A stretch of DNA of 64,000 nucleotides from Kineococcus sp. TRM81007 (GTDB lineage: Bacteria; Actinomycetota; Actinomycetes; Actinomycetales; Kineococcaceae): the NCBI RefSeq assembly GCF_022669155.1, contig NZ_JALBVB010000023.1:1-64000 (forward strand), read 5' to 3'. The translations under genes were made by a program, and so were the position numbers. Below, one piece after another: positions 33,445 through 41,528 of this stretch (its first letter is position 1; each line of letters starts with the position of its first letter). The notes below the pieces were generated by a model. It was not told the origin of the DNA and made no database searches. It saw only the letters and a program-made list of their open reading frames with translations.

Positions 33445-33691
33445 GGGCAGCCCAGGGGTGCGCCGTGCCGCGACCCCCGCTCAGCTCGGTCAAGCCCTCG
33501 CCGACCTGCGCCACCGGGCCGGGATGAACCAGCAGGAGCTCGCCGAGTGGGCCGGGGTGAGCCGGCAGTACGTCAGCCTGCTGGAGACCGGTGAGGTGTC
33601 GCTGCAGGTCAAGCGCTTGTTCGACCTCTTCGCCGTGCTCGGGCACGACCTCGCGGTCGTCCCTCGCGGCGCCGGCGCACCGCGACCGTGA
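33431..33691 (+). CDS. hipB: HipB-type antitoxin/repressor
   Basis: About 86 aa with one XRE-type helix-turn-helix (LGQALADLRHRAGMNQQELAEWAGVSRQYVSLLETGEVSLQV) and the typical HipB ending LFDLFAVLGHDLAVV. HipB is the DNA-binding antitoxin of the HipBA type II module: it represses the operon and neutralises the HipA kinase. Its stop overlaps the hipA GTG by 4 bp. GTG 33431 is chosen because the upstream GTG at 33416 lies in the operator; neither has a ribosome-binding site, so the start is uncertain by five codons. Confidence 0.88.
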   Translation: MTGNPGSPGVRRAATPAQLGQALADLRHRAGMNQQELAEWAGVSRQYVSLLETGEVSLQVKRLFDLFAVLGHDLAVVPRGAGAPRP

Positions 33692-34947
33692 GCCCGCGCA
33701 CGCCACCCCTGGCCGTGTGGCTGCGCGGCGAGCCGGTCGCGGAACTGGTGGAGGTCCGCAGCCGGCAGCTCAGCCTCCGGTACCTGCTGGCGGCGGTCGA
33801 ACGGTGGGGCGACGGCGCCGTCGTCCTCTCCGCGTCGCTGCCGGTGCGACCCGCCCCGTACAGCGTCGGCAGCACCCGGCCGTTCATCGAGGGGTTGCTG
33901 CCCGAGGGCGAGTTCCGCACCGCCGTCGAGCGCACCTTCGACGTTCCCCGCGGTGACGTGGCCCGCCTCCTCGCCGCCATCGGGGCGGACTGCGCCGGGG
34001 CCGTCCAGGTGCTCCCGGACGGTGAGCGCCCCGTCGACGACCTCGGCGGCACCGAGCCGCTGGACGCCAGCGGGCTCGAGGAAGCGCTCGCGGCCCTGCC
34101 GCAGCAACCCCTCGGCGTGGGCCACGGGGTGCGGCTGTCCCTCGCCGGCCGGCAGGACAAGCTCCTGCTCGCCCGCCGTCCCGACGGTTCGTGGGCGCGT
34201 CCCGTCGGTGGTGCCCCCTCGACGCACCTGCTCAAACCCCAGCCGGACACGTTCCCCGACCTCGTGCAGCTCGAAGCCTTCGGCCTGGCCTTCGCCCGCC
34301 ACCTCGGCGCCGACACCGCCTGCGCGGAGGTCCTCGAGGTGGCCGGCCGCCCGGTGCTCAGCGTCGCCCGCTACGACCGGCACGTCGGCGCGGACGGCCG
34401 GGTGGTCCGCACGCACCAGGAGGACTTCTGCCAGGCGTGCGGACGGCTGCCCGATGAGAAGTACCAAGCCGACGGCGGGCCCGGCTGGCGGGACATCGCC
34501 GCCGTCGTGCGGGCGGTGGCCGCCGACCCGCGAGCCGAGCTGCTGGCGCTCGCCCGTGCGCTGCTCACCACGGTGCTCGTCGGCAACGCCGACGCCCACG
34601 CCCGCAACCTCTCCCTGCTGCACGCCGAGGGCGGTCCGCGGTTGGCGCCGCTGTACGACGTCGTGCCGACCCTGCACCTGGCCCGCACACCCGGCGCCGC
34701 GCCGCTGGAGCGCCGGATGGCCATGTCGGTGAACGGCGGGTGGGACGCCGACGGTGTCGACCGCGGCGACGTGCTGGCCGAGTTCTCGTCGTGGCCGCTG
34801 CCCGCCCGGGCGGTGGCACGGCTGCTCGACGAGGTCCTCGAGCGGGCGCTCGACCCGTCGGTGGCGACGCTGACGGGAGCGCGCGAGGACCTGGTCACCG
34901 CGATCGCGGCCCGGGCCGAGCGGCTCACCGCCCCGACCCGGACCTGA
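33688..34947 (+). CDS. hipA: HipA-type serine/threonine kinase toxin
   Basis: A 419-aa HipA. Landmarks: the N-terminal HipA domain (RPFIEGLLPEG), the Gly-rich nucleotide loop SLAGRQDKLLLA, STHLLKPQP, the YDR motif in SVARYDRHV, and the kinase catalytic loop GNADAHARNLSLL followed by the LAPLYDVVPT metal-binding segment, all intact. HipA phosphorylates glutamyl-tRNA synthetase or related targets and causes growth arrest in E. coli; the target here is unknown. It is coupled to hipB and the pair looks complete and functional. Confidence 0.92.
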   Translation: MSPRTPPLAVWLRGEPVAELVEVRSRQLSLRYLLAAVERWGDGAVVLSASLPVRPAPYSVGSTRPFIEGLLPEGEFRTAVERTFDVPRGDVARLLAAIGADCAGAVQVLPDGERPVDDLGGTEPLDASGLEEALAALPQQPLGVGHGVRLSLAGRQDKLLLARRPDGSWARPVGGAPSTHLLKPQPDTFPDLVQLEAFGLAFARHLGADTACAEVLEVAGRPVLSVARYDRHVGADGRVVRTHQEDFCQACGRLPDEKYQADGGPGWRDIAAVVRAVAADPRAELLALARALLTTVLVGNADAHARNLSLLHAEGGPRLAPLYDVVPTLHLARTPGAAPLERRMAMSVNGGWDADGVDRGDVLAEFSSWPLPARAVARLLDEVLERALDPSVATLTGAREDLVTAIAARAERLTAPTRT

Positions 34948-34984
34948 CGCACCTGAGTCCGACACGCCGCGGCTCGACGCCGCC

Positions 34985-36319
34985 GTGCGCGGCGAGCACT
35001 CTCGCGCTGTGCGCGCCGAACTGCAGGGCAAGCTCGACCCCGCGGCGACGCTCGCGGCGGAACGCATGGAGGACACCCTCACGGACGCCGTGTTCTCCGC
35101 GGTGCGCTACCTGCCGCGACAGCGCCTGCTGGGGCCCCTCCTCGCGGCCGCCCTGCCCGGGGTCGAGTTCTCAGCCGCCGACGTCGAGCGCGCGACGATC
35201 ACCCTGTGGCCGAAGCTGCCGGTGAGCCTACTGCCCGGGCGGCAGGTCGAACCCGACGTCCTCATCCAGGTCGCCGGTCACCTGATCGCCATCGAGGCGA
35301 AGTACCACGCCGGGTTCGGCCGGTACCAGGTCGAGGGGCGCGGAACCGTGCAGCAGTTGACGGTCCAGTGGTGCGCCCTCTCCGAACGTGCCGCCGCGCA
35401 AGGGTTGAGCGCGACCGTCATGGCGCTGACCACCGGGACGTCGGAGCCGGTGGACGTGGCGCGGGCGCGCGAGGAGCTCGACGAGCTGGTCGGGGCGGGC
35501 AGCGCCGCAAGACGCCCGCAGGTCCGCTGGCTGCCCTGGCGAGTAGTCGCCGACCTCCTGCGGGGTTTGCAGAACCTCGCGGTGCATGAGCAGGAGTTAC
35601 GCGACGACACGGTCGAACTCATGGAACGCAGGGGAGTGGCCAGGGTGTTCAACGGTTTCGACGCGACCGACTACCAGCAGGTCGCCGACGCGCATCGCGT
35701 CGCGGCCGAGCGCCTCTACCCCGCCATCTCCACGTTCGTGCAGGAACTGACGACCCGGTTGGAGGACGACGGGATCGCGTGGGGGTGGCCGCAGAAGGGC
35801 CTGTGGACCGCCGGCGGCCTGGGGTGGCAGCGGCCGCAGGAGTGGGCGCGCGACCACTTCGCCGCCGCCTACTGGCCCACCGCCTGGCCGCGGCGGACGA
35901 TCAAGAGCGACCGCATCGCCCTGTACGTCCTCTTCGACTTCGTGCGCCCCGGCGTCGAGGTCGGTTACGTGCAGGAACCACCCACCTGGGCCGCCGTGCA
36001 ACGCTCCTGGTCGCCCCACCACGCCGACCTGGCGGACCAGCTCAACGCCCTCGACGGTTCCCAGTTCGCCCTGGTCGTGGACGCCGGGGACTGGACGGCA
36101 CCCGCCACTGAGGTGCCGGTCGGCGAGGTGTCCGCGGCGCTGCTCGGTCAGCTGAGCGCGTACAACCACCTGAGGCTGGCGCGGCGGCTGGCCGTGGAGG
36201 AGGTCACCGCGCCCGAGGTGGTGCGGGAGGCGGTGCTGCAGGTGCGGGAGGCCGTCGAGGCGTGCCCCGCGTTCACGGCGATGCTCTTCGCCTCCGGTCA
36301 ACTGGCTGCGCCTTCGTGA
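34985..36319 (+). CDS. Predicted PD-(D/E)XK nuclease-domain protein
   Basis: A 444-aa protein. Residues about 85-115 read VEPDVLIQ...HLIAIEAKYHAGFGRYQVE, giving D91, E104 and K106 in the spacing of PD-(D/E)XK restriction-like nucleases. The preceding segment VEFSAADVERATITLWPKLP is consistent with the lead-in of that fold. The C-terminal 230 residues, starting around FNGFDATDYQQVADAHRVAAERLYPAI, are not familiar; they contain many aromatic residues and could recognise a target. It begins 37 bp after hipA with a GTG that has no clear ribosome-binding site, so co-transcription with hipBA is possible. No methylase accompanies it. I infer a defence or repair nuclease of unknown specificity. Confidence 0.7.
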   Translation: MRGEHSRAVRAELQGKLDPAATLAAERMEDTLTDAVFSAVRYLPRQRLLGPLLAAALPGVEFSAADVERATITLWPKLPVSLLPGRQVEPDVLIQVAGHLIAIEAKYHAGFGRYQVEGRGTVQQLTVQWCALSERAAAQGLSATVMALTTGTSEPVDVARAREELDELVGAGSAARRPQVRWLPWRVVADLLRGLQNLAVHEQELRDDTVELMERRGVARVFNGFDATDYQQVADAHRVAAERLYPAISTFVQELTTRLEDDGIAWGWPQKGLWTAGGLGWQRPQEWARDHFAAAYWPTAWPRRTIKSDRIALYVLFDFVRPGVEVGYVQEPPTWAAVQRSWSPHHADLADQLNALDGSQFALVVDAGDWTAPATEVPVGEVSAALLGQLSAYNHLRLARRLAVEEVTAPEVVREAVLQVREAVEACPAFTAMLFASGQLAAPS

Positions 36320-36339
36320 ACCGGTACCGGCTCCGGTGG

Positions 36340-37743
36340 TCACCGGGGCACGTCTCCGCGGCGACGCTCCACCTCCCGCAGCGCCTCGGTGAAGCTGTCG
36401 TTCCACGTGCTCAGCTGCGGCCACACCGCCGCGACCCGCCCCGTCGCCTCCTGCGCTGACAACCTTTCCTCGCGCACCAGCCACGCCCGCAGCACCAGCC
36501 CGGTGCGCGAGGCGCCGGCGTGGCAGTGCACGAGCACTCGCCGGCCGTCGGCGCGCAGGGCGGCGATGTCGGCGAGCACGTCGTCGAGGACCGTCTGAAT
36601 CTCGGAATTGCTGTCGTCGTCGGTGAGGTACGCGAAGCGCTGCACGTCGTGGCCGAAGCGCCCACCCGTGCGGCACAGCGACACCACGGCGAAGTCGCGG
36701 TCGCTGCGGCGCGCGCCGTCGAGGTCGGACGCCCAGACACCGGGGGCGACCTCCCGGGGTTCCAGCCCGCGAGTCGGCGGCGGCTCGTGCAGGTCCGCGG
36801 TGGATCCGTCGAGGCGCACGGCCAGCCACTGCAGGTCGCGCAGTTCCCACGTCCGGCCGGGGAACCCGGGGACGCGCCCGCGCACCACGGAACTCCAGCG
36901 GACCGGGATACCGGTCATCCCGGCGCGGGCCCCGGCCAGTGCCCCGGTGACGCAGGCGACGGTGTCGGTGTCCCCGCCGAGGTCGACGACCAGCCGCAGG
37001 GCTTCCTCGAACGTCGTCGAGTGCCGCAGTGCCCACAGCGCCGACCCCAGCGTCGGCCACACCGCGCCGTTGGCCTCGGTGGCGTCCTGCGGCCGCCAGC
37101 CCGGGTCGCACACCTGCGCCCACTTCACCCGGTGCTCCTCCGCCACCAGCGGCAGCGCCGCGGCGACGGCCTCGTCGGCGTTCCCGCCCTCCAGCAGCAC
37201 CCGCAGCACCTCGTGGAAGAGCGCGCACCCCTCCCCGGCCGCCGGGTCGCCGTGGGTGAGGGCGCTGATCCGCCGGGCGGCGTCCATGCTCGCTTCCCGC
37301 CCGGCGCGGGCGAAGGAGATCGCTGCCGGGGTGGTGCGCATGAGCGAGCCGTTGCCGGCGGCGCGGTGCCCGGCGCGCACGTGTTCGGCCGCGGCGGCGT
37401 CCCACGGCAGCCCGGAGCCCAGCACCGCGGACGTCTGCACCCCGATGTCCGGCGGCCCGGCCTGCGCCCACCGGCGGAATCGCTCGAAGACGTCCGTCTC
37501 GTCCAGGCCGTCGCGCTCCAGCAGCGACTGCCCGACCAGCAGTGCCATCTGCGTGTCGTCGGTGAACTCGCCCGGCTCCCAGCCCAGCGTCCCGCCGCCG
37601 CACATCTCGGTGGCCACCCCGCGCGCCGCGGTGGGGAAACGGGCGCTGAACGCACCCGGCGGGCCGAACTCGAACGGCGCGCCGAGCGCGTCGCCGACGG
37701 CGGAGCCCACGAGGGCGCCCATCACCCGGTGCTGTCGGTCCAC
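36340..37743 (-). CDS. ADP-ribosylglycohydrolase fused to a dual-specificity phosphatase
   Basis: A 467-aa fusion. Residues 1-290 are an ARH/DraG-type ADP-ribosylglycohydrolase: GSAVGDALGAPFE, GEFTDDTQMALL with the metal-binding TDD, GNGSLMRTTP and the late GGDTDTVACVTGAL. Residues about 310-465 are a dual-specificity/tyrosine phosphatase whose active-site loop VHCHAGASRTG matches H-C-x5-R exactly. It would remove ADP-ribose and phosphate, two reversible protein marks, in one polypeptide. The GTG start has AGGAGG about 8 nt upstream. It is convergent with the nuclease gene at 34985 and follows the HEPN-like gene at 37834 in opposite reading order. Confidence 0.88.
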   Translation of the reverse strand: MDRQHRVMGALVGSAVGDALGAPFEFGPPGAFSARFPTAARGVATEMCGGGTLGWEPGEFTDDTQMALLVGQSLLERDGLDETDVFERFRRWAQAGPPDIGVQTSAVLGSGLPWDAAAAEHVRAGHRAAGNGSLMRTTPAAISFARAGREASMDAARRISALTHGDPAAGEGCALFHEVLRVLLEGGNADEAVAAALPLVAEEHRVKWAQVCDPGWRPQDATEANGAVWPTLGSALWALRHSTTFEEALRLVVDLGGDTDTVACVTGALAGARAGMTGIPVRWSSVVRGRVPGFPGRTWELRDLQWLAVRLDGSTADLHEPPPTRGLEPREVAPGVWASDLDGARRSDRDFAVVSLCRTGGRFGHDVQRFAYLTDDDSNSEIQTVLDDVLADIAALRADGRRVLVHCHAGASRTGLVLRAWLVREERLSAQEATGRVAAVWPQLSTWNDSFTEALREVERRRGDVPR

Positions 37744-37833
37744 GTGGATCCTCCTGGTGTGCTGCTGTTCGTCGTCCTGCGAGTGCAGACGGGTCGCAGG
37801 CCGAGGGTGCCCGTCAGCGCGATCGGCGGTGCG

Positions 37834-38253
37834 TCACCGGCTCCACAGCTGCTGCTCCATGCCCTCGACGAGCTTTTCGGCGTGCCGGACCATCGACGCC
37901 GCCTTCTGCGCGGTCATGTACGTGGTGCCGTACTGGGACGTCGTCTTGTCGGCCAAGAGGCGGCGCAGTGAGGTGGCGAGCTCGTCGGCGCCACGGATGC
38001 TCCCGAGCACGCGAACGGCTTCCTGGTGGTCCTGCCCCTGCGGGCGCTGGTGGAGGACGTGACCGCAGACGGCGTCGCTGGCAGCTATGCCGGCCAGGAC
38101 GGCGAGGGCGCTCGCGACACGAGGGAGGGCGGGATCGGAGGTGTCGTCCTCGACCATGCGGGCGACCTCGAGGAACTTGCGCGCCGCCTCGGCGCGCACC
38201 TGCACCTCCGCTGCCGTCACGGGTTGCATCCGGGGGCCGGGGCGGGGAGTCAT
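37834..38253 (-). CDS. HEPN-like protein, partner of the nucleotidyltransferase
   Basis: A 139-aa all-helical protein with conserved core GIAASDAVC...RPQGQDHQEAVRVLG and a C-terminal helix pair (LRRLLADKTTSQYGTTYMTAQKA). It follows the nucleotidyltransferase gene with an ATGA overlap, the order and size expected for a HEPN-MNT type pair. An Arg-x5-His spacing (RPQGQDH) is present but the paralogue remnant at 58626-58967 has Arg-x3-His, so I do not claim the catalytic HEPN motif. In known HEPN/MNT modules HEPN is an RNase toxin and the nucleotidyltransferase AMPylates it as antitoxin. Assignment here rests on partner, size and helical pattern. Confidence 0.6.
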   Translation of the reverse strand: MTPRPGPRMQPVTAAEVQVRAEAARKFLEVARMVEDDTSDPALPRVASALAVLAGIAASDAVCGHVLHQRPQGQDHQEAVRVLGSIRGADELATSLRRLLADKTTSQYGTTYMTAQKAASMVRHAEKLVEGMEQQLWSR

Positions 38254-38882
38254 CGAATCGCCTTCAGGAGTCGCTGGATCGTCGGGCCGAGGATCGTCAC
38301 GGCGTCCCGCTGCCACTCGGCGACGATGGGGTCGCCTGCGGCGACCGCGCGAGCGAGGTCGGCGTGACGGGTCGCGTAGACCTGCACTTCGTTGCCCGTC
38401 CACCGCTGCCCGCGAACCTCCAGGTCGGCGACGATTCGGTCGGTGGTGTCGTCAGCGGTGCCGTCGGGGACGACGAGGAGGAGGTCGATGTCGCTGTCCG
38501 CTCCCGCTTCTCCTCGGGCGAAGGAGCCGAAGTAGGCCAGCGAGACGTGCCGGTCGTCGGGGAGGTGCTGGTGCACCAGAGCGCGCAGCCGATCGTCCAG
38601 GTCGGCCCGAGGGGTGAAGGCGGCGAGCGCCGCAGTCAAGGCGGGGTGGGCGAGGTGCTCCTCGTTGAGGTGGTACTCGCGCGCCTGCCCGACGCGGCGC
38701 GCTTCGACGATCCCCTGCTCGACCAGGCGGTCGAGCGCGACCAGGGTGCCCCGGTAGGAGCCGGTCGCGCTGACGCGGTGCACCTCGCGTCCGGTCATCG
38801 GAGTGGTGCGCCGCCAGAGGGTGTGGAGCACGGCGCCTTGAACGGTGGGGAACAGCGCGGAGAGGGGGTGGACCCAGTTCAC
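38250..38882 (-). CDS. Winged-helix plus MNT-type nucleotidyltransferase
   Basis: A 210-aa protein with two parts: an N-terminal winged helix (TGREVHRVSATGSYRGTLVALDRLVEQGIVEARR, about residues 30-65) and a minimal nucleotidyltransferase domain with YFGSFARGEAGADSDIDLLLVV, the G-S-x10-D-x-D motif with both catalytic aspartates. In MNT/HEPN modules the transferase modifies the toxin; here the winged helix could also let it repress its own operon. The GTG start has GGGGGAGG upstream, and a 44-bp near-perfect palindrome lies 22 bp before the start, fitting autoregulation. Confidence 0.82.
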   Translation of the reverse strand: MNWVHPLSALFPTVQGAVLHTLWRRTTPMTGREVHRVSATGSYRGTLVALDRLVEQGIVEARRVGQAREYHLNEEHLAHPALTAALAAFTPRADLDDRLRALVHQHLPDDRHVSLAYFGSFARGEAGADSDIDLLLVVPDGTADDTTDRIVADLEVRGQRWTGNEVQVYATRHADLARAVAAGDPIVAEWQRDAVTILGPTIQRLLKAIR

Positions 38883-38903
38883 GTCGCCACCTCCCCCGTC
38901 CGA

Positions 38904-38947
38904 TGGAGTGCTTCTATGCGCACTTCAGTGCACATAGAAGCACTCCA
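38904..38947. promoter_or_regulatory. 44-bp palindrome upstream of the MNT/HEPN-like operon
   Basis: TGGAGTGCTTCTATG at 38904-38918 pairs perfectly with 38933-38947 (15 bp); after one mismatch an inner GCAC/GTGC adds four pairs around TTCA. It is 22 bp upstream of the nucleotidyltransferase start, so an operator for its winged helix is the simplest reading; an RNA hairpin is the alternative. Confidence 0.7.
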
Positions 38948-39139
38948 CTGCACCCCGGTCCAGTGGTCGATGTCGAGGGCCTGCTTCTGCCCCGTGGGAG
39001 AGCCCTTGCAGCCGTTCGAGTGCTCCGCATGCTCCGTTCCGGTACCGCACCTCCGCCTGCTCCGGACTCCTGTCGACAACCCTCCACGCACCTGTCGCAC
39101 CACGCAGCAGGTTTTCGAGCAGCACGGGGAGGAGCGGTC

Positions 39140-39340
39140 GTGCAGGTCCAGTACGTCGTCGACTTCGACGTCCGCTCCCGCACGCACCCGGTGTTCGGCC
39201 CGGAGCGGGTCGCGGCGCGGCGCGGTCTCGACGTCATCGACGGCGCCTTCGTGACGCTCGTCCGGGCCTTGGTGACCTTCGCCCACCAGAGCGACCCGGC
39301 GCGGTTCGTCGTGCACCACGTCGGGGTGCACGACCTGTGA
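39140..39340 (+). CDS. Small hypothetical protein coupled to the NERD helicase
   Basis: A 66-aa protein starting at GTG 39140 with GGGGAGGAG 6 nt upstream and overlapping the next gene by GTGA. It is mixed alpha/beta (VQVQYVVDFDVRSR... FVTLVRALVTFAHQ), His-rich at the end, with no signal peptide or known domain. The strong ribosome-binding site and coupling argue that it is real and made together with the NERD helicase, perhaps as a small accessory or regulator. Confidence 0.65.
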   Translation: MQVQYVVDFDVRSRTHPVFGPERVAARRGLDVIDGAFVTLVRALVTFAHQSDPARFVVHHVGVHDL

Positions 39341-41439
39341 GCGCCGTGACGGCGGGAGCATCCCAGGACGTCGAGGCCCGACGCGCGCGTGCCCTCGCCG
39401 AGGAGTACCTGCGCCTCGCCGCGCAGCAGCAGCGGATCGTCCGCCGGCACGAGGCCGGCGGTGCGGGTGAGCGCAAGATCGGTGCACTGCTGCAGCCCAT
39501 GTCCAGCTCCGGCTGGACGTTGCTGGCCGACCGGCGCTGGCCGGGCACCCGGGCGGCCAACGTGGACCTGCTGCACGTGGGTCCCGGCGGAGTGCTCGTC
39601 GTCGACGTCAAGAACTGGCGGGAGGTGCACGTCGAGGACGGACGCCTGTGCCGCGGGCAGGAGGACGCCCACGACGACGTCGACAAGGTGCTGCGCATCG
39701 CCGAGCTCGCGGAGCAGACCGTCGCCGAGGTGGGGCTCGCACCGCTGGAGGTGGTGCCGGTCCTCGTCTTCGTCGGCAAGGCGTTCGGGCCGCTGACCCT
39801 GGGCCGGATCACGGTGATGGGCGAGAAGCACCTCGTGCCGTGGATCAACCGCCGCGGCGAGCGCCTCGACGCCGAGAAGCTCCCCGAGGTGCTGGCCGTC
39901 CTCGAACGCGACTTCCCGCCCCACGAGGACGCCGGCCCGGTCGAGGTCAGCCCCGTCGTGGTCCCGCCCGTCCTGCCGCTGCAGGCCGTCGAGGAGCATC
40001 CGGAGCAGCAAGCCCTCTTCAGCGCCCAGGAACTCGAAGCGTCCCTCCTCGACGGTGCGCTCGCCGCCCCCATCGAGGACTGGATGGCGTTCCTGCACCC
40101 CAGCCAGGCCAAGCTCGTCCGCCAGAGCCGCAACGGCCCCGCCCGGGTGCGGGGCCCCGCCGGCACCGGCAAGACCGTCATCGGCCTGCACCGCGCCGCC
40201 TACCTCGCCGGCACCCGCCCCGGCCGGCTGCTGTACGTCTCGTTCGTCCGCACCCTGCCGACCGTGCTGGCCGCCACCTTCGCCCGGCTGGCACCGCAGC
40301 ACGTCGAGCGGGTCGAGTTCCGCGGGCTGCACTCGTGGGCGCGGCGATTCCTCACCGAGCGCGGTGTGCGACACCGCGTCGACCTCAAGGCCGCCGACAC
40401 GTGCTTCTGGCGGTCGTGGGCGAGCGTGGGACGCTACTCGGCGCTCGCCGAGGTTCCGGTGCCCGTGCAGTACTGGAAGGAGGAGATCGCCTCCGTCATC
40501 AAGGGGCGGGGGTTGACCGACTTCTCCGAGTACGCCGACCTCACCCGGGTGGGCCGCTCCACGCCGCTGAACCGCGCCCAGCGCGAGGCGGTCTGGCAGT
40601 TGCACGCGCACTACTGCGAGCTGTTGCGCTCCCGCGAGCTGCACGACGCGGCGGACCTGCTCCTCCTCGCGCTCGCCGAGGTGCTGCGACGCCCGCTGGA
40701 CGAGCCCTACGTCGCCGTCGTCGTCGACGAGGTGCAGGACCTCAGCCGCGTCGGTGTGCAGCTGCTGCACGCGCTCGGCGGTGACGGCCCCGACGGACTG
40801 CTGCTCATCGGCGACGGCCAGCAGGCCGTGTACCCGGGTGGCTTCACCCTCTCCGAAGCGGGCATCAACGTCCGCGGCCGCTCCACCGTCCTGGAGACCA
40901 ACTACCGCAACGCCTCCCGCATCCTCGAGGCGGCCGTGGCCGTCGTCGCCTCCGACGCCTTCGGCGACCTCGACGACTCCCTCGAAGCGGGTGCCCGGCG
41001 GATGGAGGTCGCCCGCGACGGCGGGGTGACCGTGCGCGTCGACGCCCCCGACGCTCGCAGCCTGGAGATGGCGCTCGTCCAGGCCGTGACCGACCTGGCG
41101 GCCTCGGGAGCCGGCCTCGGGGACTGCGCCCTGCTCACCGCCACCACCGCGGACGCGTCCCGGTACGCCGGTGTCCTGCGCCGCGCCGGGGTGCCGCTCG
41201 TGCCGCTGGAGGAGTACGCCGGGCAGACGTGCGGGCGGCTCAAGGTGGGCACCATCAAGCGGGCCAAGGGGCTGGAGTTCAAGCACGTCTTCCTGCCCGG
41301 CTTGCGGGAGGGCGGGTCCGCCGCCAAGCCGGGGGAGTCGGAGACCGCGTGGCGGGAGCGACTGGAAGTGGAGAGGCGGGAGCTGTACGTGGGGATGACG
41401 CGGGCGCGCGACAGCTTGTGGCTGGGGTTCCTGCAGTGA
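39337..41439 (+). CDS. NERD nuclease-SF1 helicase fusion
   Basis: A 700-aa protein. Residues about 40-170 form a NERD domain (GAGERKIGALLQ, NVDLLHVGPGGVLVVDVKNW with the PD-(D/E)XK-type residues). From about residue 245 a UvrD/Rep-like SF1 helicase follows: Walker A VRGPAGTGKTVIGLHRAA, Walker B VVVDEVQDLSR, motif III LLIGDGQQAVYPG, motif IV LETNYRN, motif V GTIKRAKGLEFKHV and motif VI LYVGMTRARD, all present. Nuclease-helicase fusions of this type occur in phage-defence loci. It is preceded by a coupled 66-aa gene and is convergent with a second helicase-nuclease at 41529-44624. Confidence 0.9.
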   Translation: MSAVTAGASQDVEARRARALAEEYLRLAAQQQRIVRRHEAGGAGERKIGALLQPMSSSGWTLLADRRWPGTRAANVDLLHVGPGGVLVVDVKNWREVHVEDGRLCRGQEDAHDDVDKVLRIAELAEQTVAEVGLAPLEVVPVLVFVGKAFGPLTLGRITVMGEKHLVPWINRRGERLDAEKLPEVLAVLERDFPPHEDAGPVEVSPVVVPPVLPLQAVEEHPEQQALFSAQELEASLLDGALAAPIEDWMAFLHPSQAKLVRQSRNGPARVRGPAGTGKTVIGLHRAAYLAGTRPGRLLYVSFVRTLPTVLAATFARLAPQHVERVEFRGLHSWARRFLTERGVRHRVDLKAADTCFWRSWASVGRYSALAEVPVPVQYWKEEIASVIKGRGLTDFSEYADLTRVGRSTPLNRAQREAVWQLHAHYCELLRSRELHDAADLLLLALAEVLRRPLDEPYVAVVVDEVQDLSRVGVQLLHALGGDGPDGLLLIGDGQQAVYPGGFTLSEAGINVRGRSTVLETNYRNASRILEAAVAVVASDAFGDLDDSLEAGARRMEVARDGGVTVRVDAPDARSLEMALVQAVTDLAASGAGLGDCALLTATTADASRYAGVLRRAGVPLVPLEEYAGQTCGRLKVGTIKRAKGLEFKHVFLPGLREGGSAAKPGESETAWRERLEVERRELYVGMTRARDSLWLGFLQ

Positions 41440-41528
41440 CGCTCGGCGCGGTGGGACCACGGCTGCCCGAGACGATCAACGGGTAGAACGTGGAAGCGGC
41501 ATCGGGGCAGTTTCTGCTGCGGATCTGG

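Noticed and set aside
38914-41460. A minus-strand open frame of about 850 codons
   Set aside because: It is antisense to the NERD helicase, which has every SF1 motif.
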